Shown: piece by piece, positions 32,866-41,368 of the stretch | Layout: each line of letters begins with the position of its first letter | Position numbering within the stretch: position 1 is the stretch's first letter | From: MFD00082-c5 sp963697995 | GTDB taxonomy: Bacteria; Chlamydiota; Chlamydiia; Chlamydiales; JAJFMB01 | Assembly: GCA_963697995.1 (NCBI GenBank) | Contig: OY969110.1 | Location: 1,426,001 to 1,490,000 of the forward strand | Length of the DNA stretch: 64,000 nt | Direction: 5' to 3' | Program-made: the position numbers and the translations under genes | The notes under the pieces: model-generated | What the model saw: the letters and a program-made list of their open reading frames with translations, nothing else | What the model was told of the DNA's origin: nothing | Databases searched by the model: none

Positions 32866-34034
32866 TGAAAAAAAACCTTTTGATTTGCACGCTTTTGTTT
32901 TCTTTAAGCACCTATCCTCTACAAGGGCATGGCGGCGGTGGCGGCGGTGGCGGTGGTGGTGGCGGCGGTGGTCGAGGAGGCTTTGGAGGCGGCGGAGGCT
33001 TTGGCGGGGGCGGTCGCGGTTTTGAAGGAGGTGGTCGCGGTTTTGAGGGGGCCGGCAGAGAATTCGAAGGAGGCGGTCGCGGTTTTGAGGGCGGTGGGCG
33101 AGAATTCGAAGGGGGTGAAAGAGGCTTCGAAGGGGGCAGTCGCGGTTTTGAGGGGGGCGAAAGAGGGTTTGACGGAAGAGGGGAACGAGGTTTTGAACGA
33201 GCAGAGCCCACACGTATGGAAAGCAATGTGCATTCACAACCGATGCAACACAATGAAGCACCTACTCGAAACGAGCTCAAAAGTTTTATGTCAGAGAATC
33301 CAAATCATGTAGGAGGCGCCACTTGGGGACGAGGAAACCCAGCTAATCGTCCCTCTGAGAGAAATTGGTTTAGAGGCAATTTCTGGAATCGTTACGGCTA
33401 TTTTCCCCCCTATTACAACAGTTATTACCCAGGAAATTTTTGGTGGGGGTTTGCGACAGCTGCTGGAATTGGATTTTGGCTTAATTGGGATAATCCGCCA
33501 CTCTATTACGGCTATTCAGGTGATGGCGTCTGGCAATCCTATGATACACCACTGCCAAGTTACAACACTCAACCTATATTGCAAAATACTCAAACTGTTT
33601 CGACAGAGACCCCTAATACACCTTTAATTCAAGAGCCTCAAAATTTAAACCAGGAGAGTGCTGCAACGAATGCGGAAGGTGTGCCGACCCAAGGAGATTG
33701 GATGCCCCTTGGCGTATTTGGGATCACTAAGGTCGGTGGAGAAACGATCGCTCCCAATATGTTTTTACAGCTTGTTTTAAATCGAAATGGAAAAATTTCA
33801 GGGACTTTTTTTAACTCTACCACTGACGAGGTTCACGAAGTGGCAGGAGCTGTTGATAAAAAGACACAAATTGCCACATGGAAAGTGGTCGATACCGATA
33901 AGGCTCCCACTGTTGAAGCAGGCATTTATAACTTTACTAAAGACAGATTACCGATTCGTGTGCATTTTGCTTCCGGAAAAACTCAAGAGATGGAGCTTGT
34001 CAGAGTAAAAGACCCAAATCTTTTGAAAAACTAG
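32865..34034 (+). CDS. Gly-rich secreted protein with C-terminal partner domain
   Basis: 389 residues. Signal peptide (~1-21), then a poly-Gly block and ~12 repeats of a GGGRGFEG/GAGREFEG unit (about residues 22-105). A Pro/Asn/Tyr-rich middle (about 150-220, 'YFPPYYNSYYPGNFWWGF') and a C-terminal domain (~275-385, 'GDWMPLGVFGITKVGGETIAPNMFLQL') follow. This last domain is one I recall next to the domain of the upstream lipoprotein in PVC bacteria, so the two probably work together, perhaps in the envelope. The repeat DNA (GGCGGTGGC...) is slippage-prone. Function unknown. Confidence 0.65.
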   Translation: MKKNLLICTLLFSLSTYPLQGHGGGGGGGGGGGGGGRGGFGGGGGFGGGGRGFEGGGRGFEGAGREFEGGGRGFEGGGREFEGGERGFEGGSRGFEGGERGFDGRGERGFERAEPTRMESNVHSQPMQHNEAPTRNELKSFMSENPNHVGGATWGRGNPANRPSERNWFRGNFWNRYGYFPPYYNSYYPGNFWWGFATAAGIGFWLNWDNPPLYYGYSGDGVWQSYDTPLPSYNTQPILQNTQTVSTETPNTPLIQEPQNLNQESAATNAEGVPTQGDWMPLGVFGITKVGGETIAPNMFLQLVLNRNGKISGTFFNSTTDEVHEVAGAVDKKTQIATWKVVDTDKAPTVEAGIYNFTKDRLPIRVHFASGKTQEMELVRVKDPNLLKN

Positions 34035-34111
34035 GGTCTGTCGCTAGTACTTTGTAAAGAAACTTTTTGCCAAAACTTTCTTTTGAGAATATAAACGATA
34101 TTGCTCTATTT

Positions 34112-34276
34112 TAGTCGGCCCTGAAAAAGTCCTCTCAAATAAAAAGTGATCCTTTTGCAACAAAAAAAGTGGTAAACGACCCTTACCCCCCCCCTTGAAG
34201 GGTTTGGTGAGGAGTAAAACGCATTTTTTGTCAAAAGGAACACTTTTTATTTGAGAGGACTTTTTCAGGGCCAAAA
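34112..34276. mobile_element. MITE-like repeat, copy 3: short palindromic form in reverse orientation
   Basis: About 165 bp with ~45-bp nearly perfect terminal inverted repeats (GGCCCTGAAAAAGTCCTCTC ... GAGAGGACTTTTTCAGGGCC). Its reverse complement matches the first ~150 bp of copies 1 and 2, but it lacks their right ~130 bp, so the core is inverted relative to them. The whole element could fold into one hairpin. Confidence 0.75.
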
Positions 34277-34296
34277 AACTTAACAAAAAATTCAGT

Positions 34297-34380
34297 AAAG
34301 TTCCAACTGTTAAGGGTAGATTACCGGTTCGTGAGCCTTTTGCTTCCGGAAAAACAAGAAAAAACTTGTTAGAAGAGCAA
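34297..34380 (+). pseudogene. duplicated 3' fragment of the Gly-rich protein gene
   Basis: GTTCCAACTGTTAAGGGTAG...CTTCCGGAAAAAC repeats, with changes and a deletion, the segment of the upstream gene coding for 'APTVEAGIYNFTKDRLPIR' and 'FASGKTQE' (about 33905-33990). It is not part of an open frame. MITE copy 3 sits between it and the intact gene. Confidence 0.65.
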
Positions 34381-34388
34381 CCTGCAAC

Positions 34389-34763
34389 TTAAGCTTGGTA
34401 GGTTTGCCCTTTTAGCTCTTGCTCTCTTATCGCATCTAGTTTGATTCTCTCATGCTCCTCTTCAAGGTTTTCCTCAAAGTTTTCAGCTTTAACTTCAAGG
34501 ATCTCATTTTTCTTTTTCTTTAATTCTTTGTGATACAATGTCTCTTTTGAGGAGTTTTTTGACTTTTTGGGCTCAACGGTCTTCTTCTCTTCTTTTCTTT
34601 TTGCTTTATTCTCCTTTGGTATGAATTGAGGAGTCGCAGGTTCACCTTTTTTTTCAAATTTTTTTATCTCTTCTTCTTTTTTTTCTTCCTTCTCAACCTC
34701 TTCCTCCTTAAAAGAATAAGGTTCGGGAAACGGATTTTGATAATTAAAATTCTCTATTCCCAT
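34389..34763 (-). CDS. highly charged Lys/Glu-rich protein
   Basis: 124 residues from the ATG at 34763, preceded by a strong GGGAGGTG (an in-frame start at 34784 would overlap this site). The sequence is more than half K/E with long helical charged stretches ('EEEVEKEEKKEEEIKKFEKK') and no signal peptide or membrane segment. It is probably disordered or coiled coil. No family is recognised. The excellent ribosome site argues that it is a real gene. Confidence 0.55.
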   Translation of the reverse strand: MGIENFNYQNPFPEPYSFKEEEVEKEEKKEEEIKKFEKKGEPATPQFIPKENKAKRKEEKKTVEPKKSKNSSKETLYHKELKKKKNEILEVKAENFEENLEEEHERIKLDAIREQELKGQTYQA

Positions 34764-34849
34764 GATCTCACCTCCCACTTTCATTCATTTTAAAAATAAA
34801 TTATTTATTTAAAATAAAGAGGGGTTCTGGCTAAAATCCATTCTTTTAG

Positions 34850-35665
34850 GTGCTAATTTTGTTTACAGTCTCCTCTCCTTTTGCCAATTTGATGAGTGAA
34901 CCGCTTTTAAAAGAGGGCTTATTTTTGGAAAGTCAGCTTTTAATGGGAGAGAAGCTACGCGCCTCTTACGCCTCAGGTGGGTTTATGCTTGCAGAAGCGA
35001 TTGAACAGCCAAAATTCTACCCCTCATCATTAAGTTGGAGAGGTTATTTGGGGTGGGTTAAACGGGAAGATTTAGTCGATACCTCTTATACCCCAAATGC
35101 CGTTATTAACCGTCTTGATTTAGAGGTTCCCTTTGGAAGTCGCGTTTATTTAACCGATGAGGGTATAGCACATCTTCCTTGCGGGAAAAATATTTTTATC
35201 AGACCTTCTGATGTGATTCCTTTAAGGGAGACGAAAAAGCTCACAGATGAAGGGCGTGAAAGGATTCTTTCCTGGGGGCAAAAGTTTTTGGGTTCCCCTT
35301 ATGTTTGGGGAGGGCGGAGCTTAAAGCTAAATGGGCAGTCTTGTTGTGATTGTTCAGGTCTTGTCAATCTTCTCTACAGACAAGAGGGTCTTTCTATTCC
35401 AAGGGATGCCCATGATCAGTTTTTGATTTCAAACTCATTGTCTTACAGTGAGTTAAAGCCTGCAGATTTGATTTTTTTAAGCAGTGGTGGGCGGGTTCAT
35501 CACGTGATGCTTTTTGTCGAAGGTGATCTTTTTTTGGAAGCTGCTGGAGGGCAAATAAGGCAAGTGGTGATAAGCTCATCTGAGAAAAGACTTGGTGCAA
35601 GACTTGAAGAGATAAAAAACGGGGATAAGGTGGGTCCTTATCGAGTGTTTTTTAGGAGAGTGTGA
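34850..35665 (+). CDS. NlpC/P60-family cysteine peptidase with SH3-like N-terminus
   Basis: 271 residues from GTG 34850 (TTG 34859 is an alternative with slightly better spacing). Residues ~1-125 look like SH3-type modules ('YLGWVKREDLVDTSY', 'IFIRPSDVIPL'), and ~140-271 is the NlpC/P60 domain: 'LGSPYVWGGRS', the catalytic Cys in 'CCDCSGLVNLLYR', 'LKPADLIFLSS' and the catalytic His in 'RVHHVMLFVEGD'. Such enzymes cut the D-Glu/meso-DAP bond of peptidoglycan stems. Chlamydiae keep a relative for their cell-division peptidoglycan. There is no obvious signal peptide with this start, so a cytoplasmic recycling role is possible. Confidence 0.85.
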   Translation: MLILFTVSSPFANLMSEPLLKEGLFLESQLLMGEKLRASYASGGFMLAEAIEQPKFYPSSLSWRGYLGWVKREDLVDTSYTPNAVINRLDLEVPFGSRVYLTDEGIAHLPCGKNIFIRPSDVIPLRETKKLTDEGRERILSWGQKFLGSPYVWGGRSLKLNGQSCCDCSGLVNLLYRQEGLSIPRDAHDQFLISNSLSYSELKPADLIFLSSGGRVHHVMLFVEGDLFLEAAGGQIRQVVISSSEKRLGARLEEIKNGDKVGPYRVFFRRV

Positions 35666-35720
35666 ATAGACCTCTTTCGAAATGCGCTTTATTTGTAGAT
35701 CCCGTTTAACCTTCTAAAGC

Positions 35721-36614
35721 TTATCTTGTTGTCACAATCACTTGCCCGTCATTGTCTATCAAAATCGAATTTTCAGCTTGAGCGACGATTCCAAATGTTT
35801 CTTCGATAAGAGGGGGGTACTCTTCGATTATTTGGGCGTGTAAAAGAGTTTTCAGGGCAGATTTTGCCGTTTTTATCGGAAAATCGCTCCTTATGATTTG
35901 ATGAAGCGAAAACGGAAGTCCTTTTAAGGGTTGAAGAGTCTTTAAAAGAGCGTTGGCTACCGGATCCTTGACTGCTCTTGAAGAGACAACACTAAAAAGC
36001 ATCGATTCCCCCTTTTCAAAGACAACCCCTTTTCCAAGAGTTGCAAAAGGCTCGACTGCTATCGTCATGCCAGGTTGTATCGTCCCTTTTGAATGATCTG
36101 CATAATTTGGGATCTGAGGCGATGTGTGGATTTTGTACTCTCCAAGTCCGTGCCCAGCTAAGTTTCTTACTGGAGAAAATCCAAACGACTCAATTGTCTG
36201 TTCGATCACTCTTCCAAGCTCTCGAATGGCAACACCCACTTTAACCGTTCTTTCACAAGCTAAAAGAGCAGCTTCAGTCGCCTCTATTAGCTTCCCATAA
36301 TTTCCCGATAAGTCGATCGTTACAGCTGTGTCGCCAATCGCTCCTTCGTAACAAACCCCAACATCCAGTTTGACCACTTCGTCAGTAAATATAAGATCCT
36401 TTCCAGGAGGTAACAGAAAATGTGCTGCCACTTCATTTAAGCTTAATTGCGGAGGAAAAGCAGCAATTGCTCCTAATTCTATAATCTTTTTTTGAATTTG
36501 ATCCAAAACGTGGTTATAAGAAGCCCCTTTTTTGATTAGGGACTGACCAAAAAGACGCACCTCTTTGGCTAAAAGACCAGCTTTTATAAAACGGCAGATA
36601 TAATCTTGATTCAT
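35721..36614 (-). CDS. type II (archaeal/eukaryotic-type) methionine aminopeptidase
   Basis: 297 residues. Removes N-terminal Met. It is type II rather than the bacterial type I: 'SLNEVAAHFLLPPGKD', 'VVKLDVGVCYEGAIGDTAVTIDLSG', 'ESFGFSPVRNLAGHGLGEYKIHTSPQIPNY' and the ~60-residue helical insert before the last strand ('SLHQIIRSDFPIKTAKSALKTLL') are features of archaeal MetAP-IIa. Metal ligands Asp, Asp, His, Glu and Glu ('VEPFA', 'AQAENSILID') are visible. The genome also has the usual type I map at 41369, so this is a second, probably horizontally acquired enzyme. It has its own promoter, divergent from yicC. Confidence 0.85.
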   Translation of the reverse strand: MNQDYICRFIKAGLLAKEVRLFGQSLIKKGASYNHVLDQIQKKIIELGAIAAFPPQLSLNEVAAHFLLPPGKDLIFTDEVVKLDVGVCYEGAIGDTAVTIDLSGNYGKLIEATEAALLACERTVKVGVAIRELGRVIEQTIESFGFSPVRNLAGHGLGEYKIHTSPQIPNYADHSKGTIQPGMTIAVEPFATLGKGVVFEKGESMLFSVVSSRAVKDPVANALLKTLQPLKGLPFSLHQIIRSDFPIKTAKSALKTLLHAQIIEEYPPLIEETFGIVAQAENSILIDNDGQVIVTTR

Positions 36615-36624
36615 GGCTCTTAAA

Positions 36625-36654
36625 ACTCTATCATGTTTAAAGATCTTGAGTCAA
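36625..36654 (-). promoter_or_regulatory. promoter of the type II MetAP gene
   Basis: On the minus strand TTGACT (36654-36649), an 18-base spacer and TAGAGT (36630-36625), 11 bases before the ATG at 36614. The leader would be very short. Confidence 0.5.
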
Positions 36655-36667
36655 TAAAGTTGAGCAC

Positions 36668-36697
36668 TTGACTAGAAAGGAGTGAGTGGATTAAACT
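36668..36697 (+). promoter_or_regulatory. yicC-gmk operon promoter
   Basis: TTGACT (36668-36673), an 18-base spacer containing AAGGAGTGAG, and TAAACT (36692-36697). The yicC ATG is at 36732. The purine-rich spacer resembles those at ftsH, rpmE and trmB. Confidence 0.6.
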
Positions 36698-36731
36698 GTC
36701 ACCTTTAGAGGTACCCCCCGTTTAGAAATTT

Positions 36732-37610
36732 ATGCTTAAAAGTATGACGGCTTATGGCCGCTCCAGTGTGATGACCACTCAAGGGCGTTTGACTATTGAG
36801 ATCCAGACGATCAATAGGAAATTTTTGGATCTTCAACTCTTTTTGCCAAAAGAATTTGCGCGGTTTGATTCGTTTGTCAGAAAAATGGTTTCGGAAAGAG
36901 TTTTTAGGGGATTAGTCACAGTCAGGATCGAATTTCATTTAGAGGGGAAATCACCTCTTAAGGTGACGCCAAATTTTGGTTTGATTCAAGAGTATTTGAA
37001 AGCTTTTCAGCAAGTACAACAAACTTTTAATATCGAAGAATCGCTTCCTCTCTCCTATTTGCTCAGTCAGCCAGATGTTTTTTTACTTGAGCAAAGTGAA
37101 GAGATTGGGCAGGAGTTTGAAGGCGCGCTTCAGGGTGGGCTCATTTTAGCTCTTGAGGAGCTTCTCCAAATGAAACTTTTGGAAGGGAAATATTTGGAAA
37201 CAGATCTTCTTGCCCGCGTTGAGTTGATGCAAAAGTCTCTAGAACTGATCAGCCAAAAGGCCCCCTTCATTAAAACACATTATAAGAAGAAACTCGTTGA
37301 ACTTCTTGAGGAAATAATTCCGGGAGGGGAGCACGAGGAGAGGCTCTTAAGGGAAGTTTGCCTTTTTGCCGAAAAAGTCGATATCGAAGAGGAATTGACC
37401 AGATTCTCTTCCCATCTTCTTCAAATGAAAGCTCTTTTTTCAGAAAATAGAGAGACTAGTGGCAAAACATTAGAATTTTTAGTTCAGGAGCTTCAGCGAG
37501 AAGCCAATACTATGGGAGCCAAAGCCTCTGATATCGAAGTTGGCAAAATTATTTTAGAACTTAAAGGGGAAATCGAGAGGATTCGGGAGCAGATTCACAA
37601 TGTTGAATAA
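36732..37610 (+). CDS. yicC: YicC-family endoribonuclease-like protein
   Basis: 292 residues beginning 'MLKSMTAYGRSS', the YicC N-terminal signature. The C-terminal DUF1732 part reads 'TSGKTLEFLVQELQREANTMGAKASDIEV', including conserved Glu/Arg residues, and ends 'IKGEIERIREQI'-like. YicC proteins are linked to RNA turnover and to stationary-phase survival. It lies upstream of and overlaps gmk by 11 bases, an arrangement very common in bacteria. Confidence 0.9.
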   Translation: MLKSMTAYGRSSVMTTQGRLTIEIQTINRKFLDLQLFLPKEFARFDSFVRKMVSERVFRGLVTVRIEFHLEGKSPLKVTPNFGLIQEYLKAFQQVQQTFNIEESLPLSYLLSQPDVFLLEQSEEIGQEFEGALQGGLILALEELLQMKLLEGKYLETDLLARVELMQKSLELISQKAPFIKTHYKKKLVELLEEIIPGGEHEERLLREVCLFAEKVDIEEELTRFSSHLLQMKALFSENRETSGKTLEFLVQELQREANTMGAKASDIEVGKIILELKGEIERIREQIHNVE

Positions 37611-38178
37611 ACGTGGCCTCCTTTTTGTTTTAAGTGCCCCATCCGGGACAGGAAAGACCGTTTTAATCGATGGGTTAGTCAAGAGCTCTCCCAATATTGT
37701 GAGAAGCATTTCCTATACCACAAGGGGTATAAGAGAAGGTGAAAAAGAGGGCGTCGATTACTTTTTTGTAAATGAGAAGGAATTTAATACTCTTAAAGAA
37801 GAAGGCGCTTTCTTAGAAAGTGTCACCCTTTTTCATGCCTCGTATGGAACAAGTAAAGTTTTTATAGAAAATCTGTTAGCTCAGGGCAAACACGTGATTT
37901 TAGTGATTGACACTCAAGGAGCTCTTGAGCTAAAAGAGAAGTACCAAGTCCCAACCATTTTTTTAATGCCACCCTCGCTAGAGGAGCTTGAAAGGCGTCT
38001 TTTGAATCGGGGGACTGATAGTCAAAAAAGTAGGCAAGAGCGTATGGCTCAAGCCTCTTTAGAGATAGCCCTCTCAAAAAATTATGACTACATCGTTGTC
38101 AATGACGATCTTGAAGAGGCGACACGCGTTGTAAAAGCAATTATTGTCGCAGAAGAGCACAAATTAAGGAGTTCTTAG
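37600..38178 (+). CDS. gmk: guanylate kinase
   Basis: 192 residues. Phosphorylates GMP to GDP. P-loop 'SAPSGTGKTVLIDGL', 'SISYTTRGIREGEKEGVDYFF' and 'FLESVTLFHASYGTSK' for GMP binding, and 'HVILVIDTQGALELKEKY' for the Walker B region. It is coupled to yicC upstream and followed after one base by the omega-like gene. Confidence 0.96.
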   Translation: MLNKRGLLFVLSAPSGTGKTVLIDGLVKSSPNIVRSISYTTRGIREGEKEGVDYFFVNEKEFNTLKEEGAFLESVTLFHASYGTSKVFIENLLAQGKHVILVIDTQGALELKEKYQVPTIFLMPPSLEELERRLLNRGTDSQKSRQERMAQASLEIALSKNYDYIVVNDDLEEATRVVKAIIVAEEHKLRSS

Positions 38179-38179
38179 A

Positions 38180-38413
38180 ATGGATAGAAAAAGTAATGCA
38201 CCGCTGACTAATGAAAAAATTAAAGCAAAGTTTTCTGCAAGTCAGTTTGATCTTGTTAACTATGCTATAAAATTAGCAGAAGAGATGATTCTTTCTGGTA
38301 GAGAGTCTCGGGTGAAATCGGATAGTCATAACAAAGCTCTCCAAATCCTTTTAGAGATTAACCAAGGAAAAGATAAATTGGTCGATCTTAAAGCGGCCTC
38401 TAAAGAGGAATAG
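38180..38413 (+). CDS. rpoZ: RNA polymerase omega-subunit-like protein
   Basis: 77 residues with AAGGAG upstream of the ATG. The 'SQFDLVNYAIKLAEEMI' helix and 'NKALQILLEINQGK' match the omega pattern (FDLVxxAxxRAxxL ... NKxxxxALxEIxxGK), and gmk-rpoZ is a widespread gene pair. Chlamydia has an unassigned small gene at the same place between gmk and metG. It would help assemble RNA polymerase. The match is short, so the assignment is probable rather than certain. Confidence 0.7.
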   Translation: MDRKSNAPLTNEKIKAKFSASQFDLVNYAIKLAEEMILSGRESRVKSDSHNKALQILLEINQGKDKLVDLKAASKEE

Positions 38414-38422
38414 GGGTTTTCT

Positions 38423-39016
38423 TTGGGCAATTTAAGTGAAACCCAATTACTCCTATTAGGGATACTGCTCCTGATCGTCTTTTTGGCCTTTTTTGTCGTT
38501 TTTATGATCGCCCTATTTGTTCAAAGGGGAAGGCCAGATGTCAGTCCTTATAGTGGTTTGCCTTTAAGGTACGGTTCTGATTTGTCGTACGCCGCTAAGG
38601 AGAAAATTTTGAAATATCTTTTTGATTTAAAGGCGTATGATAACCGGATGTTTGATTTAAATTATGCAGCCGTTTGCCGCGAAACGGGCAGAGTTTTTCC
38701 AGATGCTTTAAACCTTTTTTCCCAAATCCGAGTGAACAATCCAGGATTTTTAACAAAGAGGTATCCCGGTCATTATGTTTCTTGGGGCAGTTTAAGCGAG
38801 GAGCAAAAGAGAGAGGTGTTGTCCCATCATGCAGAGGTGAAGGGGTTTCAGATGGAAAGCTCAACGGAGCCCTCTCCAAGGCTTATAGAACCAGAGTTTG
38901 CTCTTTTAAAACCTGGTCCTCTCTACGTCGATTTTGATAGAAAGGTGCTTTTGGGATGGAAAGAGGTCCCTAACACAGAATTTGAAGTTCTCATTGTGCA
39001 AAAACCGATAAAGTAA
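38423..39016 (+). CDS. membrane-anchored protein of unknown function
   Basis: 197 residues from TTG 38423 with AGGGG upstream. One strong N-terminal membrane helix (about 8-33), then a soluble domain with no recognised motif ('VSPYSGLPLRYGSDLSY', 'RYPGHYVSWGSLSEEQK', 'LYVDFDRKVLLGWKEVP'). It lies in the operon between the omega-like gene and metG. Confidence 0.6.
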   Translation: MGNLSETQLLLLGILLLIVFLAFFVVFMIALFVQRGRPDVSPYSGLPLRYGSDLSYAAKEKILKYLFDLKAYDNRMFDLNYAAVCRETGRVFPDALNLFSQIRVNNPGFLTKRYPGHYVSWGSLSEEQKREVLSHHAEVKGFQMESSTEPSPRLIEPEFALLKPGPLYVDFDRKVLLGWKEVPNTEFEVLIVQKPIK

Positions 39017-39021
39017 TACTT

Positions 39022-40746
39022 ATGACAGATAAAATTTTGATCACTTCCGCTCTTCCCTACGCAAATGCTCCTCTACACTTCGGTCACATCGCCGGAGCTT
39101 ACCTTCCAGGTGATTGTTATGCCAGATTTCAGCGGTTGAAAAAAAACGATGTGCGCTACTTTTGTGGTTCAGATGAGTATGGAATCGCCATTACGATGAG
39201 TGCTGAATTAGCCAATAGAACACCCAAAGAGCATGTCGATATTTTCCACAAGATCAACAAGGCTCTTTTTGATAAACTTAACTTTTCCTTCGATCACTAC
39301 TCCAGAACGACTTGGGAGGGGCATAAGGCTCCCGTTCAACGCTTCTTTTTAGATTTGCTTGAAAATGGATACATTGAAGAGCGGATGACTGAGCAGCTTT
39401 TTTCAGAAGCTGATCAAAAATTTTTAGCTGACAGATACGTGGTAGGAGAGTGTCCTAAGTGTGGGTTTAATCAAGCGAGAGGCGATGAGTGCCCCTCTTG
39501 TGGTGGAAGCTTTGAAGCGACTGATTTAAAAAATCCAAGATCTAAAATGACTGGAAAGCCTTTAACTCTAAAGGAGACTAAACACTGGTTTTTAAGATTA
39601 GATCTTTTTAAAGAGCGCCTTACAAAATGGATTGAGACGAAAGAGTGGAAACCAAATGTTTTGAATTTTGCGAAAAATTTTATCGAAGATTTAAGACCTC
39701 GGGCCATCACAAGGGACTCTGAGTGGGGGGTTCCGGTGCCACTTGCTGGAGTCACACAAAAAGTATTATACGTCTGGTTTGATGCTCCCATTGGGTATAT
39801 TTCCGCAAGCATGGAGTGGTCAGAGCTAATTGGCGATAAGGATGAATGGAAAAAATACTGGTTAGATCCCAAGACAAAACTTGTGCAGTTTATTGGAAAG
39901 GATAACATTCCTTTTCACGCCTCGATTTTTCCTGCGATGGTGATGGGACAAAATTTAGACTTGAAAATTGTCGATGAGCTTCCTGCAAATGAATTCTATA
40001 ATTTAGATGGGCGCAAGTTTAGCAAATCTGAAGGGTGGACAATCGATTTTGAAGATTTTTTCACCAAATACTCAGCGGATCAGATCAGATACGCCATTGG
40101 CGCAAATGCCCCCGAGACGGCAGATGCGGAATTTACCTGGAGAGATTTCCAAGTCAGATGCAACGCTGAACTTTTGGGTAAACTTGGCAACTTTGTCAAT
40201 AGGACTCTCGTGTTTGCTAAAAGTAAGTGTCAGGGGCAAATTGGTCCCTTGAACGACTTATCTCCAGATGATCAAGCCTTTTTAGAGGGGCAACAAGCTC
40301 TTTTAAGAGAGATCGAGGAGGCTTATAAGACATTTAAATTAAAACGGGCTTGCCATCTCTTGATGGAGCTTTGTCAACTCTCCAACGGTTATTTTGAGAA
40401 GATGGCGCCTTGGAAAGATGCTAAGTCTGATGAGACTAAGCCTCGTATGGACAGAACCATCAGATGCTGTCTTGAAGCGATAAAGTGTATCGCTTTGGCC
40501 TCTTACCCTGTTATGCCAGAAAGTAGCGAGGCGATATGGCAAATGCTTGGGGAAAACTCCTCCTTACTGACTCAAGGGTGGGATCAGATAAAAAATACCC
40601 CTCTTTCCCCAAAACCTTTAGGCGAGCCTAAAATTCTTTTTCGCAAAATTGAGGATTCTGAAATTGAAGCTGAGCTTAAAAAACTTCAGGAAATGAGCGA
40701 AGAGGCAAAAAAAAATCAGGTTTCGAATAAACCTTGTTTTCAATAA
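39022..40746 (+). CDS. metG: methionyl-tRNA synthetase
   Basis: 574 residues. HIGH-like 'PYANAPLHFGHIAGAYLPGD', zinc knuckle 'CPKCGFNQARGDECPSCGG', 'SEWGVPVP', 'VWFDAPIGYISAS' and the KMSKS loop as 'GRKFSKSEGWTID' are all present, followed by a helical anticodon domain. There is no C-terminal dimerisation/EMAPII domain, as in the shorter MetG forms. It charges tRNA-Met for initiation and elongation. The ribosome site is weak. Confidence 0.96.
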   Translation: MTDKILITSALPYANAPLHFGHIAGAYLPGDCYARFQRLKKNDVRYFCGSDEYGIAITMSAELANRTPKEHVDIFHKINKALFDKLNFSFDHYSRTTWEGHKAPVQRFFLDLLENGYIEERMTEQLFSEADQKFLADRYVVGECPKCGFNQARGDECPSCGGSFEATDLKNPRSKMTGKPLTLKETKHWFLRLDLFKERLTKWIETKEWKPNVLNFAKNFIEDLRPRAITRDSEWGVPVPLAGVTQKVLYVWFDAPIGYISASMEWSELIGDKDEWKKYWLDPKTKLVQFIGKDNIPFHASIFPAMVMGQNLDLKIVDELPANEFYNLDGRKFSKSEGWTIDFEDFFTKYSADQIRYAIGANAPETADAEFTWRDFQVRCNAELLGKLGNFVNRTLVFAKSKCQGQIGPLNDLSPDDQAFLEGQQALLREIEEAYKTFKLKRACHLLMELCQLSNGYFEKMAPWKDAKSDETKPRMDRTIRCCLEAIKCIALASYPVMPESSEAIWQMLGENSSLLTQGWDQIKNTPLSPKPLGEPKILFRKIEDSEIEAELKKLQEMSEEAKKNQVSNKPCFQ

Positions 40747-40776
40747 TTGCGATTCTATTTAAGCTGAAAGTTAGAT

Positions 40777-41367
40777 ATGCGAAAGACACGATCATTAGAA
40801 TTTTTACTTTTTATGGCCATTTTAGGTCCCTCTTTGGGGCTTGGGTTACTCTCATACCCTATCTTAGTCAAGAGTTTTTGGTTTCCCTTGGTATGTGTGG
40901 TCGGTGTGCCTCTTTGCGCACTGCTTCGAGTTCCAGGCTTGGTTATTAGTGTTTTAATGCTCTCTTTCGCCTCTTACGTGAGCTTTTTATCGACACCCAT
41001 CGAAGAGCGTTTCTTTTTAGCTCTTCAAACAATGGGTTACGCGACGACATTTCTCATCACGTCATTTACTTGGGAGAGGGTTTATTTTGCTTTTCGAAAG
41101 AGGGAAAAGGAGGCTAAAAATAGGCTCTACCATCTTAAACTCTTAGATGAAAAAATAAGAGATTTAAAATCGGAGAATAAAGGGGAAACCGCTGACCTTT
41201 TGTCAAAAGTTGTGGCTTATAAGAGACAGATCGATGAACAGAAAATTGTCATTCGATCAAAAGAGGCGCAAGTTTCTGAACTTTCGGGCAAACTCCAGGA
41301 TGCTTTAAGGGAGAGACAACTCTTTGAGGCGCTTCTTAAACAAAATAAAACACCTGTTTCAAGTTAA
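40777..41367 (+). CDS. membrane protein with C-terminal coiled coil
   Basis: 196 residues with four hydrophobic stretches in the first ~105 residues (such as 'FLLFMAILGPSLGLGLLSYPILV'), then an ~85-residue highly charged coiled coil ('KEKEAKNRLYHLKLLDEKIRDLKSE'-like). The tail would project into the cytoplasm. The gene is convergent with map, one base apart. No family is recognised; membrane-anchored coiled-coil proteins of this kind occur in chlamydiae. Confidence 0.6.
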   Translation: MRKTRSLEFLLFMAILGPSLGLGLLSYPILVKSFWFPLVCVVGVPLCALLRVPGLVISVLMLSFASYVSFLSTPIEERFFLALQTMGYATTFLITSFTWERVYFAFRKREKEAKNRLYHLKLLDEKIRDLKSENKGETADLLSKVVAYKRQIDEQKIVIRSKEAQVSELSGKLQDALRERQLFEALLKQNKTPVSS

Positions 41368-41368
41368 C

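Noticed and set aside
32912..33312. Long antisense and +1 frames across the Gly-rich gene (poly-Pro, poly-Ala/Val, His/Arg-rich)
   Set aside because: Shadow frames of the GGC/GGT repeat; only the frame with signal peptide and C-terminal domain is credible.
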